Positions 45,555-54,492 of a stretch of 64,000 nucleotides of DNA are shown piece by piece (the first letter of the stretch is position 1; every line of letters begins with the position of its first letter). The notes beneath the pieces are model-generated. The model saw nothing but the letters and a program-made list of their open reading frames with translations. It was not told the DNA's origin and searched no databases. Made by a program: the position numbers and the translations under genes. The stretch comes from Variovorax paradoxus (GTDB lineage Bacteria; Pseudomonadota; Gammaproteobacteria; Burkholderiales; Burkholderiaceae_C), in assembly GCA_016806145.1 (NCBI GenBank), contig CP063167.1:1608501-1672500 (forward strand). Direction: 5' to 3'.

Positions 45555-46870
45555 GCCAGCGCCGGCACCGGCTGGTACCAGGGCACCTCGGCGCGCGTGC
45601 CGTAGCGGCGCACGCGCAGGTTGGCCTGCTCGCCGTGGCCGGCGAAGTTCTCCATGTGGCACAGGCGCGAGCAGTACTCGCCCATGGCCGCGCTGGCCTC
45701 GTCGGTCAGCACCTTCTGGTAGGTGCAGGTCTTGAGGAACTTGCCCACCCACAGGCCGCCCGTGTAGCGCGCGTTGCGGTTGGTCGGCAGCGTGTGGTTG
45801 GTGCCGATGACCTTGTCGCCGAAGCTCACGTTGGTGCGCGGGCCGAGGAAGAGCGCGCCGTAGTTCGTCATGTGCTCGAGGAAGTAGTCGGGGTCGCGCG
45901 TGAGCACCTGCACGTGCTCGAAGGCCAGTTCGTTGGCCTTGGCGAGCATCTCCTCCTGCGTGTCGCAGACGATCACCTCGCCGTAGCCGGCCCATGCCAC
46001 CGAGGCGATGGCGGCCGTCGGCAGGATCGTCAGCTGGCGCTCGATCTCGGCCAGCGTGTCGCGCGCCAGCTGTTCGCTGGTGGTCAGCAGGATGGCCGGC
46101 GAGGTCGGGCCGTGCTCGGCCTGGCCCAGCAGGTCGACCGCGCACATCTCGCCGTCGGCCGAGTCGTCGGCGATCACCAGCGTCTCGGTGGGGCCGGCGA
46201 ACAGGTCGATGCCCACGCGGCCGTAGAGCTGGCGCTTGGCCTCGGCCACGTACATGTTGCCCGGGCCCACCAGCATGTCGACCGGCGCGATGCGCGGCGT
46301 TCCCACGGCCATCGCGACCACGGCCTGCACGCCGCCGAGCACCAGGATCTCGTCGGCCCCGGCCATGGACATCGCGGTGACGATGGCCGGATGCGGCGCG
46401 CCCTGGTAGGGCGGCGCCGTCGCGACCACGCGCTTCACGCCGGCCACCTTCGCGGTCAGCACGCTCATGTGGGCGGAGGCGAGCAGCGGGTACTTGCCGC
46501 CGGGGATGTAGCAGCCCACCGCATCCATCGGGATGTTGCGGTGGCCGAGGATCACGCCGGGATAGGTCTCGACCTCCACGTCCTTCATCGAATCGCGCTG
46601 GATCTGCGCGAAGTTGCGCACCTGTTTCTGCGCGAAGGCGATGTCCTCGATCTCGCGCGCCGACAGGCTGCGGCGCGCCTTCTCGATGGCATCCGCGCCG
46701 AGGCGGAAGTCCTCCGGGTCCCAGTTGTCGAACTGGCGGCTGTATTCGTGGACGGCCTCGTCGCCGCGGGCCTCGATCGCCTTCACGATGCCCTCGACGG
46801 TCGCTCGGACCTTCGCGTCGTCGTCGGCTCGGACCTGCACGTCCTTGCCGCGCTTGAGATATCTGATCAT
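45551..46870 (-). CDS. Histidinol dehydrogenase-like NAD-dependent dehydrogenase
   Basis: 439 residues with full HisD-type architecture. [16 protein letters not shown] is the Gly-rich part, LLGQAEHGP has the zinc ligands Gln and His, and [13 protein letters not shown] and [10 protein letters not shown] hold the later ligands. Catabolic relatives of this type, such as sulfopropanediol 3-dehydrogenase (HpsN), oxidise alcohols to carboxylates. It is not next to any his gene and leads a catabolic operon, so a role in histidine synthesis is unlikely. The ATG giving MIRYLK is chosen; earlier in-frame codons overlap the operator. Confidence 0.9.
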   Translation of the reverse strand: MIRYLKRGKDVQVRADDDAKVRATVEGIVKAIEARGDEAVHEYSRQFDNWDPEDFRLGADAIEKARRSLSAREIEDIAFAQKQVRNFAQIQRDSMKDVEVETYPGVILGHRNIPMDAVGCYIPGGKYPLLASAHMSVLTAKVAGVKRVVATAPPYQGAPHPAIVTAMSMAGADEILVLGGVQAVVAMAVGTPRIAPVDMLVGPGNMYVAEAKRQLYGRVGIDLFAGPTETLVIADDSADGEMCAVDLLGQAEHGPTSPAILLTTSEQLARDTLAEIERQLTILPTAAIASVAWAGYGEVIVCDTQEEMLAKANELAFEHVQVLTRDPDYFLEHMTNYGALFLGPRTNVSFGDKVIGTNHTLPTNRNARYTGGLWVGKFLKTCTYQKVLTDEASAAMGEYCSRLCHMENFAGHGEQANLRVRRYGTRAEVPWYQPVPALA

Positions 46871-46893
46871 TCCATTGCTCCAGGGTGAACGTC

Positions 46894-46935
46894 TTGCATA
46901 CGTATGCAATGTCAGAAGCTTGCATTCGTATGCAA
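46894..46935. promoter_or_regulatory. Tandem LacI-type operators before the ten-gene operon
   Basis: TTGCATACGTATGCAA at 46894-46909 is a perfect 16-base palindrome with the central CG typical of LacI-family sites. TTGCATTCGTATGCAA at 46920-46935 is the same with one base changed. Their centres are 26 bases apart. They lie 24 bases upstream of the first gene, so the LacI protein encoded in the operon is the obvious ligand. Confidence 0.8.
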
Positions 46936-47095
46936 ATAGGCATTTACCCTAGGTTGGCGGGCGAGCCCGTCGGTCGGCGCGGCCGGCGGTCAAGGCGCCG
47001 TCCCACGCGCATTCCGCCCCTTTGCCAATAGGGTCCTGGGAGCCTCGGGCGCGCGAACGCAACGGGACGAGATCATTTCGGAAGACGGACGGTTC

Positions 47096-49102
47096 ATGAC
47101 AGTCAAAACGATCGGCGACAGCCTGGTCTGGTATGCAGCGGCGGATGGCGCGGTCACGCGCCCCGATCCACGGTGGCGCGAGTTCACGGGCCAGGAGGCG
47201 CAAGCCCTGGCGGGAGGGCACTGGTTCGACGCGGTGCATGCCGAGGATCGCGCCGAGGCGAAGCGCCTGTGGGGCGATGCCGTCGCTTCGGGCAGGCCGG
47301 TGGCCTTTTCCTGCCGGCTTGCCGCGCGGGATGGAACGTTGCGCCAGGTCCTGCTGCAGGCGGCGCCTCTTGCCGACGCAGCCGTGCCCGGGCAATGGAT
47401 GGTGTTCGCGTCGGCGATGGAGACGCTTCTCCACCCGGACCGCGCCACCGGCGGCGAGACGCGGCTGGAGATCCTCGACCAGATCGGCCAGGCCACGCGC
47501 CACGTGCAGGAGGCCGACAGCATCATGGCGATCACGGCCCGGCTGCTCGGCGAGGCGATGGGCGCGACCCGCTGCGCCTACGCCGACGTGGACAGCGACA
47601 GCGATCGCTTCACGATCCGCAGCGACTGGGCGCGCGAGGGTGTCGCGAGCAGCGCCGGCGTCTACTCGCTCGATCTCTTCGGTCCCCAGGCCACCTCCAA
47701 CCTCCGCCAGGGCCGGCACCTGGTGGTGCACGACGTGGACGCCGAGCTCGGCGACGAAGGCGGGGGGCGGATGTTCAACGCGATCGGCATCCAGGCGATC
47801 ATCTGCGCGGGCCTGGTCAAGGACGGGCGGCTGGTGGCGATGATGGCCGTGCACCAGGCCGCGCCGCGGCGCTGGACGAAGGACGAGCTGCTGCTCGTGT
47901 CCGAGGTGGTCGACCGCTGCTGGGCGCACATCGAGCGCGCGCGCGACGCCGCGATGCTCAAGGAGCAGGATGTGCGCAAGGACGAGTTCATCGCCACGCT
48001 GGCGCACGAGCTGAGGAACCCGCTGGCCCCCATCAAGTACGCGGTCGCGATCGCGGCGCGCCATCCCCTGCCCGAGGTGATCGCCGGCAAGTTCGCGGTG
48101 ATCGACCGCCAGGTCAGCCTGATGGCCCGGCTGATCGACGACCTGCTCGACGTGTCGCGCATCAACCGCGGGCTGATCGAGCTGCGGCGCGAGGATGCGC
48201 AACTGGACGAACTGGTGGTGCGCGCCGTGGAGGGAACCCAGGCGCTGCTCGACAGCCAGCGGCATCGCCTGACCGTGGCCGTGCCGGCGGGCATCCCGGT
48301 GCATGTCGATCCCGCGCGCCTGGTCCAGGTGATCGGCAACCTGCTGACGAACGCCGCGAAGTACACGCCGCCGGGCGGCCACATCGAGGTCACGGGCCGC
48401 ATCGAAGACGGCCGCGCCATCCTCGCCGTGCGCGACGACGGCCTGGGCATGGCCAGCGCCGACCATGCCCGGGTCTTCTCGATGTTCACGCAACTGCCGC
48501 ACACCCGGCGCCACGCGCAAGGCGGCCTGGGACTGGGGCTGGCGCTGGTCCGCAAGCTCGTGGAGCTGCATGGCGGGACGGTCCGGGTCGACAGCCCCGG
48601 GCTCGGGGAGGGCAGCACCTTCACCGTGGAGCTGCCCGTGCGCGAGCCCTCCGCGGTCCGCACCGACTTGCCGGCGCCCGAGTCGGTTGCGCCGGTTCCC
48701 GCCGACGCCGAGGGCGGCCGGCGGATTCTCGTGGTCGAGGACAACGACGACGGGCGGCAGACCCTCATCGAGCTGCTGCGCGGCATGGGCCACCGGGTGG
48801 AGGATGCGCGCGACGGCCACGAGGCCCTGGCCATGGCGGCGCGCCTCGACCCCGAGCTCGTGCTGCTCGATCTGGGGCTGCCGGGCATCGATGGCTACGA
48901 GGTCGCGGGAAAGCTGCGCGAGCGCTTCGCCGGCGCGGAGCTCGGCATCGTCGCCCTGACGGGCTGGGGCGCGGCGCACGACCGGATGCGCACGCGCGCG
49001 GCGGGCTTCGACGAGCACCTGGTCAAGCCGGTGGAGCCCGCCGTGCTGGCGCGGACCGTGCACGAGGTGCTCGCGCAGGTGCGGCGCAGGCGCGCGGGCT
49101 GA
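47096..49102 (+). CDS. Hybrid sensor histidine kinase (PAS-GAF-HisKA-HATPase-REC)
   Basis: 668 residues, soluble. A PAS-like domain (about 5-110; WREFTGQEAQALAGGHWFDAVH) is followed by GAF (about 125-280), HisKA with phospho-His304 in LAHELRNPL, the ATPase domain (NLLTNAAKY, DDGLGM, GLGLGLALVRKLV), and a C-terminal receiver whose phospho-acceptor is Asp592 in LLDLGLPG. It can pass phosphate internally from His to Asp. No output protein is adjacent. Domain order and length are common for orphan hybrid kinases in this group. Confidence 0.93.
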   Translation: MTVKTIGDSLVWYAAADGAVTRPDPRWREFTGQEAQALAGGHWFDAVHAEDRAEAKRLWGDAVASGRPVAFSCRLAARDGTLRQVLLQAAPLADAAVPGQWMVFASAMETLLHPDRATGGETRLEILDQIGQATRHVQEADSIMAITARLLGEAMGATRCAYADVDSDSDRFTIRSDWAREGVASSAGVYSLDLFGPQATSNLRQGRHLVVHDVDAELGDEGGGRMFNAIGIQAIICAGLVKDGRLVAMMAVHQAAPRRWTKDELLLVSEVVDRCWAHIERARDAAMLKEQDVRKDEFIATLAHELRNPLAPIKYAVAIAARHPLPEVIAGKFAVIDRQVSLMARLIDDLLDVSRINRGLIELRREDAQLDELVVRAVEGTQALLDSQRHRLTVAVPAGIPVHVDPARLVQVIGNLLTNAAKYTPPGGHIEVTGRIEDGRAILAVRDDGLGMASADHARVFSMFTQLPHTRRHAQGGLGLGLALVRKLVELHGGTVRVDSPGLGEGSTFTVELPVREPSAVRTDLPAPESVAPVPADAEGGRRILVVEDNDDGRQTLIELLRGMGHRVEDARDGHEALAMAARLDPELVLLDLGLPGIDGYEVAGKLRERFAGAELGIVALTGWGAAHDRMRTRAAGFDEHLVKPVEPAVLARTVHEVLAQVRRRRAG

Positions 49103-49155
49103 CCCCGGGCCTGCTCGACGATCGTGCTGCGCGCCGCGATCGGCGCCCGCACCGC

Positions 49156-50358
49156 TCAGGCCTGGACCGCCGCGCCGAGACCGATCAACCGATCCACCGC
49201 CGACGCGTCGAGTCCGGCCTCGCGTAGTACCTGCCGCGTGTGCTGCCCGAGCCGCGGCGGAACGCGCACGGCGGGCGAAGGCGCATCGGCGAAGCGCAGC
49301 GGCGGCGCCGTCATCACCAGCTCTCCCATCCGCGCGTCCTCCACCGTGCGAAAGAATCCGGTGGCGACCAGATGCGGGTCGGACTGGAGATCGGCGAGGC
49401 CGCGCAGGGGCGCGGCCGGTATGTCCAGGCGTTCGCAGACCTCGAGCCACTCGCCGCTGGTGCGCAGCGCGATGCAGGCCGCGAGCTCGGCGTACAGCGC
49501 ATCGATGTTGCGCGTGCGCGCGGCCATGTCGGCGAAGCGCGGGTCGCGCAGCAGGTCGTGGCGGCCGGTCTCCTCGAAGAAGCGTCGCCAGTGCAGGTCG
49601 TTGTACGGAACCACGCAGACATGGCCGTCCAGCGTGGCGTAGGGCTTGCGCCACTTCGTGAGCAGGCGGCTGTAGCCGGGCTCGCCCAGCGGCGGGCTGA
49701 ACTGCGCGCCGTACAGGTGTTCCACGAGCGTGAAGCTGACCATGCACTCGAGCATCGGCACGTCGACGTGCGAACCGGCACCGGTCGTGGCGCGCGCGAC
49801 GAGCGCGGCCAGCACCGCCTGCGTCGCGAACAGCGCGCAGGTCTTGTCGGCGATCACCGTCGGCAGATAGCGCGGCGCCCCGTCCGCGCCGCCGCCGAGC
49901 GAGGCCAGTCCGCACAGGCCCTGGACGATGTCGTCGTAGGCAGGCCGCCCCGCGTACGGACCGTCCGTGCCGAAGCCCTGGATCGTCACGACGATCAGCC
50001 TCGGGTTTCGCTCCCGCAGCCGCGCCGGATCCAGTCCGAGCGCGGCGAGCTTGGCGGCCCGGATGCTGCAGATCAGCACATCGGCCCCGTCGACCAGGTG
50101 CAGGAAGGCCTCGCGCGCCGCGCCCTGCTTCAGATCGAGGACGACGCTGCGCTTGTTCCGGTTGGCGCCGATGAAGGCGGACGCCATGCCGGGCTCGCGC
50201 GCCGGCCCCGTGGTGCGCGTGCCGTCGCCTTCGGGGGCCTCGATCTTGATCACGTCCGCGCCCTGGTCGCCCAGCATCTGGGCCGCATAGGGGCCGAGCA
50301 GCACCGTCGTCAGGTCGAGGACGCGGATGCCGGCGAGCGGTGGGGCGGTATGGTTCAT
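49156..50358 (-). CDS. CaiB/BaiF-type CoA transferase
   Basis: 400 residues of the class III CoA-transferase family, which moves CoA between acids without a free intermediate. Family segments include GIRVLDLTTVLLGPYAAQMLGDQGADVIKIE, FIGANRNKRSV, and the active-site neighbourhood GPYAGRPAYDDIVQGL with the catalytic Asp. It is last in a five-gene acyl-CoA operon and presumably activates the acid brought in by the receptor encoded just upstream. It overlaps that gene by four bases. Confidence 0.95.
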   Translation of the reverse strand: MNHTAPPLAGIRVLDLTTVLLGPYAAQMLGDQGADVIKIEAPEGDGTRTTGPAREPGMASAFIGANRNKRSVVLDLKQGAAREAFLHLVDGADVLICSIRAAKLAALGLDPARLRERNPRLIVVTIQGFGTDGPYAGRPAYDDIVQGLCGLASLGGGADGAPRYLPTVIADKTCALFATQAVLAALVARATTGAGSHVDVPMLECMVSFTLVEHLYGAQFSPPLGEPGYSRLLTKWRKPYATLDGHVCVVPYNDLHWRRFFEETGRHDLLRDPRFADMAARTRNIDALYAELAACIALRTSGEWLEVCERLDIPAAPLRGLADLQSDPHLVATGFFRTVEDARMGELVMTAPPLRFADAPSPAVRVPPRLGQHTRQVLREAGLDASAVDRLIGLGAAVQA

Positions 50359-51350
50359 TCCTGCACCAGGTTCACGAGCCTGGCGGTGTCGGTCCAGCGC
50401 TGGATCTCCGCGAGCTGGAAGCGGCGCAGCTCGGTCCCCGTGGTCTGCACGGCTTCGTTGCCGGTGGCCGCGAAGAAGGACCGCGTGGCGTCGGCCCTGG
50501 CGATCGCGGAGAACCAGCCTTCGAGGCGGGCCACGACGGGCGCGGGCGTCTTCGCGCTGACGGCGGCGGCGGCCCAGTTGTAGGCGGTGAAGTCGGGGTA
50601 GCCCGCCTCCTGGAAGGTGGGCACGCCGGGCAGTTGGGGCAGGCGCTTCTCGCCCGCCACCGCCAGCACATGGATGCGGCCGGCCTGCGCGAGCGCCAGG
50701 CCCGAGCCGGGATCGATGAAGCCGGCGTCGACCACGTTCGATGCCAGGGCCGCCGCCAGGTCGCTCGCGCCCTTGTACGGCACGTGGTTCACCTTGATGC
50801 CCGCCAGGTTGTAGAACTGGGCCGCGAACATCAGGTACGAGGTCGCGCCGTGGCCCGAGTTCACCTCGCCGGGCGCGAGGCGCGTGCGCTCGACGAAGGA
50901 CTTCAGGTCCCTGGCCGGCGAATCGCCGCGCACCGCGAGCAGCGCGGGCGCGCGGTTGAGCATGCCGAGCATCGTGAAATCGCCGATCGGGTCGTAGGGC
51001 AGTTTCCTGAACTGCACGGCATTCACCACGAAGGCCGAGTTGGCGCCGATGAAGATGGTGTGCCCGCCAGGGTCGGCGCGCAGCACGTTCGAGATCGCGA
51101 TGAACCCGTTGCCGCCCGCGATGTTGCGCACCGTGGCCGGCTGGCCGCTGAGCCGGCCCAGCTGCTCCGCGAAATAGCGGGCACCGATGTCGGAGCCGCT
51201 GCCCGGCGGGAACGGCACCACCAGCTCGATGGGCTTGGAGGGAAAGGGCGCCTGCGCCAGGGCGCGGCCGGCGAATGCGAGCGTGGCCAGCGCGGCGCCC
51301 CTCGCGGCGAAGGTGCGGCGTGTCGTGCCCGCGGTCGATCGAATCGTCAT
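50355..51350 (-). CDS. TTT/Bug-family solute receptor in acyl-CoA operon
   Basis: 331 residues. The signal (TTRRTFAARGAALATLAFAG) carries an R-R pair and ends near A-L-A-Q. PSKPIELVVPFPPGSGSDIGAR and VPYKGASDLAAAL are family marks. GGAG 9 bases upstream fixes the ATG; another lies 18 bases earlier. Placed between acyl-CoA dehydrogenases and a CoA transferase, it probably captures the acid that the operon degrades. Confidence 0.93.
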   Translation of the reverse strand: MTIRSTAGTTRRTFAARGAALATLAFAGRALAQAPFPSKPIELVVPFPPGSGSDIGARYFAEQLGRLSGQPATVRNIAGGNGFIAISNVLRADPGGHTIFIGANSAFVVNAVQFRKLPYDPIGDFTMLGMLNRAPALLAVRGDSPARDLKSFVERTRLAPGEVNSGHGATSYLMFAAQFYNLAGIKVNHVPYKGASDLAAALASNVVDAGFIDPGSGLALAQAGRIHVLAVAGEKRLPQLPGVPTFQEAGYPDFTAYNWAAAAVSAKTPAPVVARLEGWFSAIARADATRSFFAATGNEAVQTTGTELRRFQLAEIQRWTDTARLVNLVQE

Positions 51351-51385
51351 GCGTGTCTCCGTTGTCATCGTGTTCTTCGGTCCAT

Positions 51386-52426
51386 TCAGCGCAGGCCCGT
51401 CACCGCCGGCCAGAGCGCGTCCGCGCCGCGTGCGATGAAATCCCGTCCCAGCCGGCGCGCCCACGAGGCGCCCGAGCCATCCTCCGTGCGCCAGGACCAC
51501 AGGCGCCGGGTCCGCAGGTGCAACGGGTACTCGGCGGTGACGCCGATCGCGCCGTGGGCCTGGTGGGCGGCATTGCATCCGACCGACGCCGCGACGTCGG
51601 CCCGCATCTTCGCGATGGCGATGGTGCGCCAGTCGGGAGCACTCGTCGCGAATGCGAGCGAGCAGGCCGACAGCGCGCTCGTCACCTCGCCCGCGAACAC
51701 CGCGAGGCTCTGCTGCACGGCCTGGAACTTGCCCAGCGGCTTGCCGAACTGCGAGCGGGCGTTGACATAGGCGACCGTCATGTCGAGCGCGCTCTCGGCC
51801 GCGCCGGTCATGAGTGCCGCGCGGTAGCGCGCCGTCTCGAGCGACGTCGCCTCGACACAGTCCGCGAGCGCCGCCTGCGCCAGGCAGGGCACGCGCTCGA
51901 ACCGGAGCCGGTCGCGCGGCTCGTGCGCCAGGTTGTGTCCGTGCTCGATGGCCAGGCCTGGCGCGTTCGCGGCGAGCAGCAGCACATGCTCGTCCTGCCG
52001 GGCCTGGACGGCCAGCACCAGATGGCTCGCGTGGCGCGCCCATGGCACGGTGGCATGCCCTTGCAGCAGCGGCGCTTGCCCTGCGGTCTCGACGAGTTCC
52101 GCATCGCGCACGATCCCCAGCGCCAGCATGCCGGCGGGCGCCTCGAGCCCTGCCTGGCGGAGCAGCGCGCGGGCCAGCATGTTCTCGACCACGGGCAGCG
52201 GAACGCAGTGGTAGCCGGTGGCCTGCGCGATCGCGAGCGCCGTCGGCTCGGGCCGTTCGAGCTCGCCGTCGTAGTCGGTCAGCAGGCCGGGCAATCCGAG
52301 GGCCTCGACCTCGTTCCAGAGCGGTTGAATGTCTTGCCCGGCTTGCCCATGCGCGCGTGGATCGAGGCGCGCCGCGCACAGCCGCGCATAGCTGTCGACG
52401 ATGAGCGTCTCCAGTCCCGCGCTCAC
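51386..52426 (-). CDS. Acyl-CoA dehydrogenase-like subunit (short form)
   Basis: 346 residues from a GTG overlapping the upstream stop. The C-terminal half has ACAD helices (SALDMTVAYVNARSQFGKPLGKFQAVQQ, QAHGAIGVTAEYPLHL), while the N-terminal half is divergent and short. Paired short and long ACADs encoded together often form heterotetramers, as in bacterial steroid side-chain degradation; the same is inferred here with the gene upstream. Residues that would bind the FAD adenine are less clear than in its partner. Confidence 0.85.
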   Translation of the reverse strand: MSAGLETLIVDSYARLCAARLDPRAHGQAGQDIQPLWNEVEALGLPGLLTDYDGELERPEPTALAIAQATGYHCVPLPVVENMLARALLRQAGLEAPAGMLALGIVRDAELVETAGQAPLLQGHATVPWARHASHLVLAVQARQDEHVLLLAANAPGLAIEHGHNLAHEPRDRLRFERVPCLAQAALADCVEATSLETARYRAALMTGAAESALDMTVAYVNARSQFGKPLGKFQAVQQSLAVFAGEVTSALSACSLAFATSAPDWRTIAIAKMRADVAASVGCNAAHQAHGAIGVTAEYPLHLRTRRLWSWRTEDGSGASWARRLGRDFIARGADALWPAVTGLR

Positions 52427-53559
52427 AGTCCCACTCCCTTGGCGATGATGCCGCGCAGGATCTCGCGCGCGCCGCCGCGGATGGAGAACTGCGGCGCCGC
52501 CTGCGTCGTGAATGCGGCGGCCGCCGCCAGTTCGCTGTGCGGGTCCGAGAGGTCGATGTCGAAGAGCTGGTGCGCGGCTTCGGTCACCTTCTGCTCGAAG
52601 CTCGTGCCGCGGTCCTTGACGATGGCGGCCGCGAGCGCGGGCGATTCGCCGCGCGCGAGCATCGCCGAGATGCCCAGCGACATCTCGCGCAGCGCCGCGA
52701 GTTCGGCGACCAGGTGGCCGAGCTCGGCCGCATGCTGCGGATTGGATGCGTCGGCCGCTCCCACCATCTGCCGCAGCAATTCGAACGAGCTGAGGAAGCG
52801 CTCGGGTCCGCTTCGCTCGTAGGCCAGTTCGCGGTTCACCTGCTTCCAGCCTTCCCCTTCGCGGCCGATGAGCGCATCGGCCGGCAGCTTCACGTCGTCG
52901 AAGGTGCATTCGTTGAAGTGGCTCTCGCCCTGCATGTGGGGGATCGGCCGCACGGCGATGCCCGGCGAGCGCATGTCGATCACGAACTGCGACAGGCCTT
53001 CCTGCCGGCTCGATCCGCTGCCGCTGCGAAACAGCCCGATCATGTAGTCGGCCTCGTGCGCCATCGAGGTCCAGACCTTGCGCCCGTCGAGCAACCAGCC
53101 GTCTTCCGTGCGGCGCGCCGCGCTGCGCACGCTCGCGAGGTCCGAGCCGGCGTCGGGCTCGCTCATGCCCACGCAGATGCTGATCTCGCCGCGCGCCATG
53201 CGCGGCAGCAGTTCGCGCTTCACGCGATCCGAGGCGTACTCGAGCAGCAGCGGGCCGGTCTGCCGGTCCATCGGCATGCAGCTGCAGATGTGCGCGCCGG
53301 CGGCGAGGCTCTCTTCCCAGACCACGTAGCGTTCGTGATTGCCGCGCTCCTGGCCGCCGTACGCCTTTGGCCACGACAGGCCGATCCAGCCGCGCCGGCC
53401 GAGCTCGCGCGCCAGCGACCGGCTGCCGGCCAGCCAATTCTTCGCGCGATCGGTGGCCGAGCTGTGCGCGCGAGTGCCGTGGAAGAAGGCCCGCACGTCG
53501 GCGCGCAGCGGCTCGAGTTCGGGCATCGCGCCCGCGGAACTGATGTGGATTGCCTGCAT
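52423..53559 (-). CDS. Acyl-CoA dehydrogenase
   Basis: 378 residues with all ACAD parts: CVGMSEPDAGSDLASVRSAA (FAD and substrate loop), DGRKVWTSMAHEADY, and the C-terminal SIRGGAREILRGIIA. At the place of the MCAD-type catalytic Glu the sequence has Gly, as in the many bacterial ACADs with G-G-T-S-E-I, where the base comes from elsewhere or from a partner subunit. It oxidises an acyl-CoA to the 2-enoyl-CoA. It begins 4 bases after the enoyl-CoA hydratase gene. Confidence 0.94.
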   Translation of the reverse strand: MQAIHISSAGAMPELEPLRADVRAFFHGTRAHSSATDRAKNWLAGSRSLARELGRRGWIGLSWPKAYGGQERGNHERYVVWEESLAAGAHICSCMPMDRQTGPLLLEYASDRVKRELLPRMARGEISICVGMSEPDAGSDLASVRSAARRTEDGWLLDGRKVWTSMAHEADYMIGLFRSGSGSSRQEGLSQFVIDMRSPGIAVRPIPHMQGESHFNECTFDDVKLPADALIGREGEGWKQVNRELAYERSGPERFLSSFELLRQMVGAADASNPQHAAELGHLVAELAALREMSLGISAMLARGESPALAAAIVKDRGTSFEQKVTEAAHQLFDIDLSDPHSELAAAAAFTTQAAPQFSIRGGAREILRGIIAKGVGL

Positions 53560-53563
53560 GGAT

Positions 53564-54355
53564 CTAGTGGGTGTTGCCGGTGGACAGCGCATCCGCCAGC
53601 GCGCGCACCGCTTCGCGGTGCTCGGGTGAGTGGATGGCCTGCGCCTGGGCGTCGGCCGACAGGTGCAGCACCTCGTCGAAGCTCTGCGTCGCGGAGGCGC
53701 GCAGCAGCTGCTTGGTGAGCCGCAGCGCCGTTCGCGAATGGGCGGCGATCCGGGCGGCGAGTGCCAGTGCGTGGGACTGGAGCTGGTCGTCGTCGACCAC
53801 GGCGCTCAAGAGGCCCAGTTCGAGCGCGCGCGCCGCGTCGATGGTCTCGCCCGTGAAGGCCAGGTAGCCTGCCTTCGCCGGCCCGAGCAGGCGGGTCAGG
53901 AGCCAGGCGCCCCCGTCCCCCGGCACCAGGCCGAGCTTGACGAAGCTTTCGGCGAAGGCCGCGCGGCGCGAGGCGATCCGCAGGTCGCACATGCAGGCCA
54001 GGTCGAGGCCGGCGCCGATCGCGGGTCCGTTCACCGCCGCGATGACGGGAAGCCGCAGTCCATGGAGCGTGCGTGCCAGCCGCTGGATCCCTGCGTCGAA
54101 GCTCGCGCGGATCTGCTCGGGCGGCGGTAATCCATCGTCCAGCGAGGCCAGCATCTCCTTCACGTCGCCACCGCCGCAGAACGCGGGGCCTTCGCCGGTC
54201 AGCACGACCACCCTGGCCGCCTCGTCGAGATCGGCACGCTGGCAGGCAGCCGCGAGGTCCGCGATGGCTGGTGCAGAGAGGGCGTTGCGTGTGCGCGGCG
54301 ACGACATCGTCAACGTGACGATGCCGTCGCGGCATTCGTAGCGGGTGAATGACAA
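53564..54355 (-). CDS. Enoyl-CoA hydratase/isomerase family protein
   Basis: 263 residues of the crotonase fold. AFCGGGDVKEM and GPAIGAGLDLACMCDLRIA form the oxyanion hole. One of the two usual catalytic Glu positions appears as Gly-Asp in LVPGDGGAWLL, so it may be an isomerase or another family reaction. I chose a TTG start preceded by AAAGGA because no ATG fits the family N-terminus; an ATG at 54397 would add 14 residues. It is the first gene of the acyl-CoA operon and diverges from the LysR gene. Confidence 0.88.
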   Translation of the reverse strand: MSFTRYECRDGIVTLTMSSPRTRNALSAPAIADLAAACQRADLDEAARVVVLTGEGPAFCGGGDVKEMLASLDDGLPPPEQIRASFDAGIQRLARTLHGLRLPVIAAVNGPAIGAGLDLACMCDLRIASRRAAFAESFVKLGLVPGDGGAWLLTRLLGPAKAGYLAFTGETIDAARALELGLLSAVVDDDQLQSHALALAARIAAHSRTALRLTKQLLRASATQSFDEVLHLSADAQAQAIHSPEHREAVRALADALSTGNTH

Positions 54356-54492
54356 GTGGCGGGTCCTTTTCGCGGGCTGTGCGGTGGAGGGATGCGGCAT
54401 TCTGCGAACGGGCCGCCATGGAGGCAACGCTCCGTTCGGAACATCCGGATTGCCTAGAATGGAAATCCGAAAACGCACAGCAAGTCCGCGCC

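Noticed and set aside
45551..46870. Histidine biosynthesis gene hisD
   Set aside because: The fold and zinc ligands are HisD-like, but no other his gene is near. It leads a LacI-controlled catabolic operon, and its sequence style is that of catabolic relatives such as HpsN.
46949..49915. 988-codon minus-strand open frame
   Set aside because: It is antisense to the hybrid sensor kinase over most of its length and out of frame with the CoA transferase at its start. It shows no domain motifs, only low-complexity Arg/Ala/His/Gly composition.
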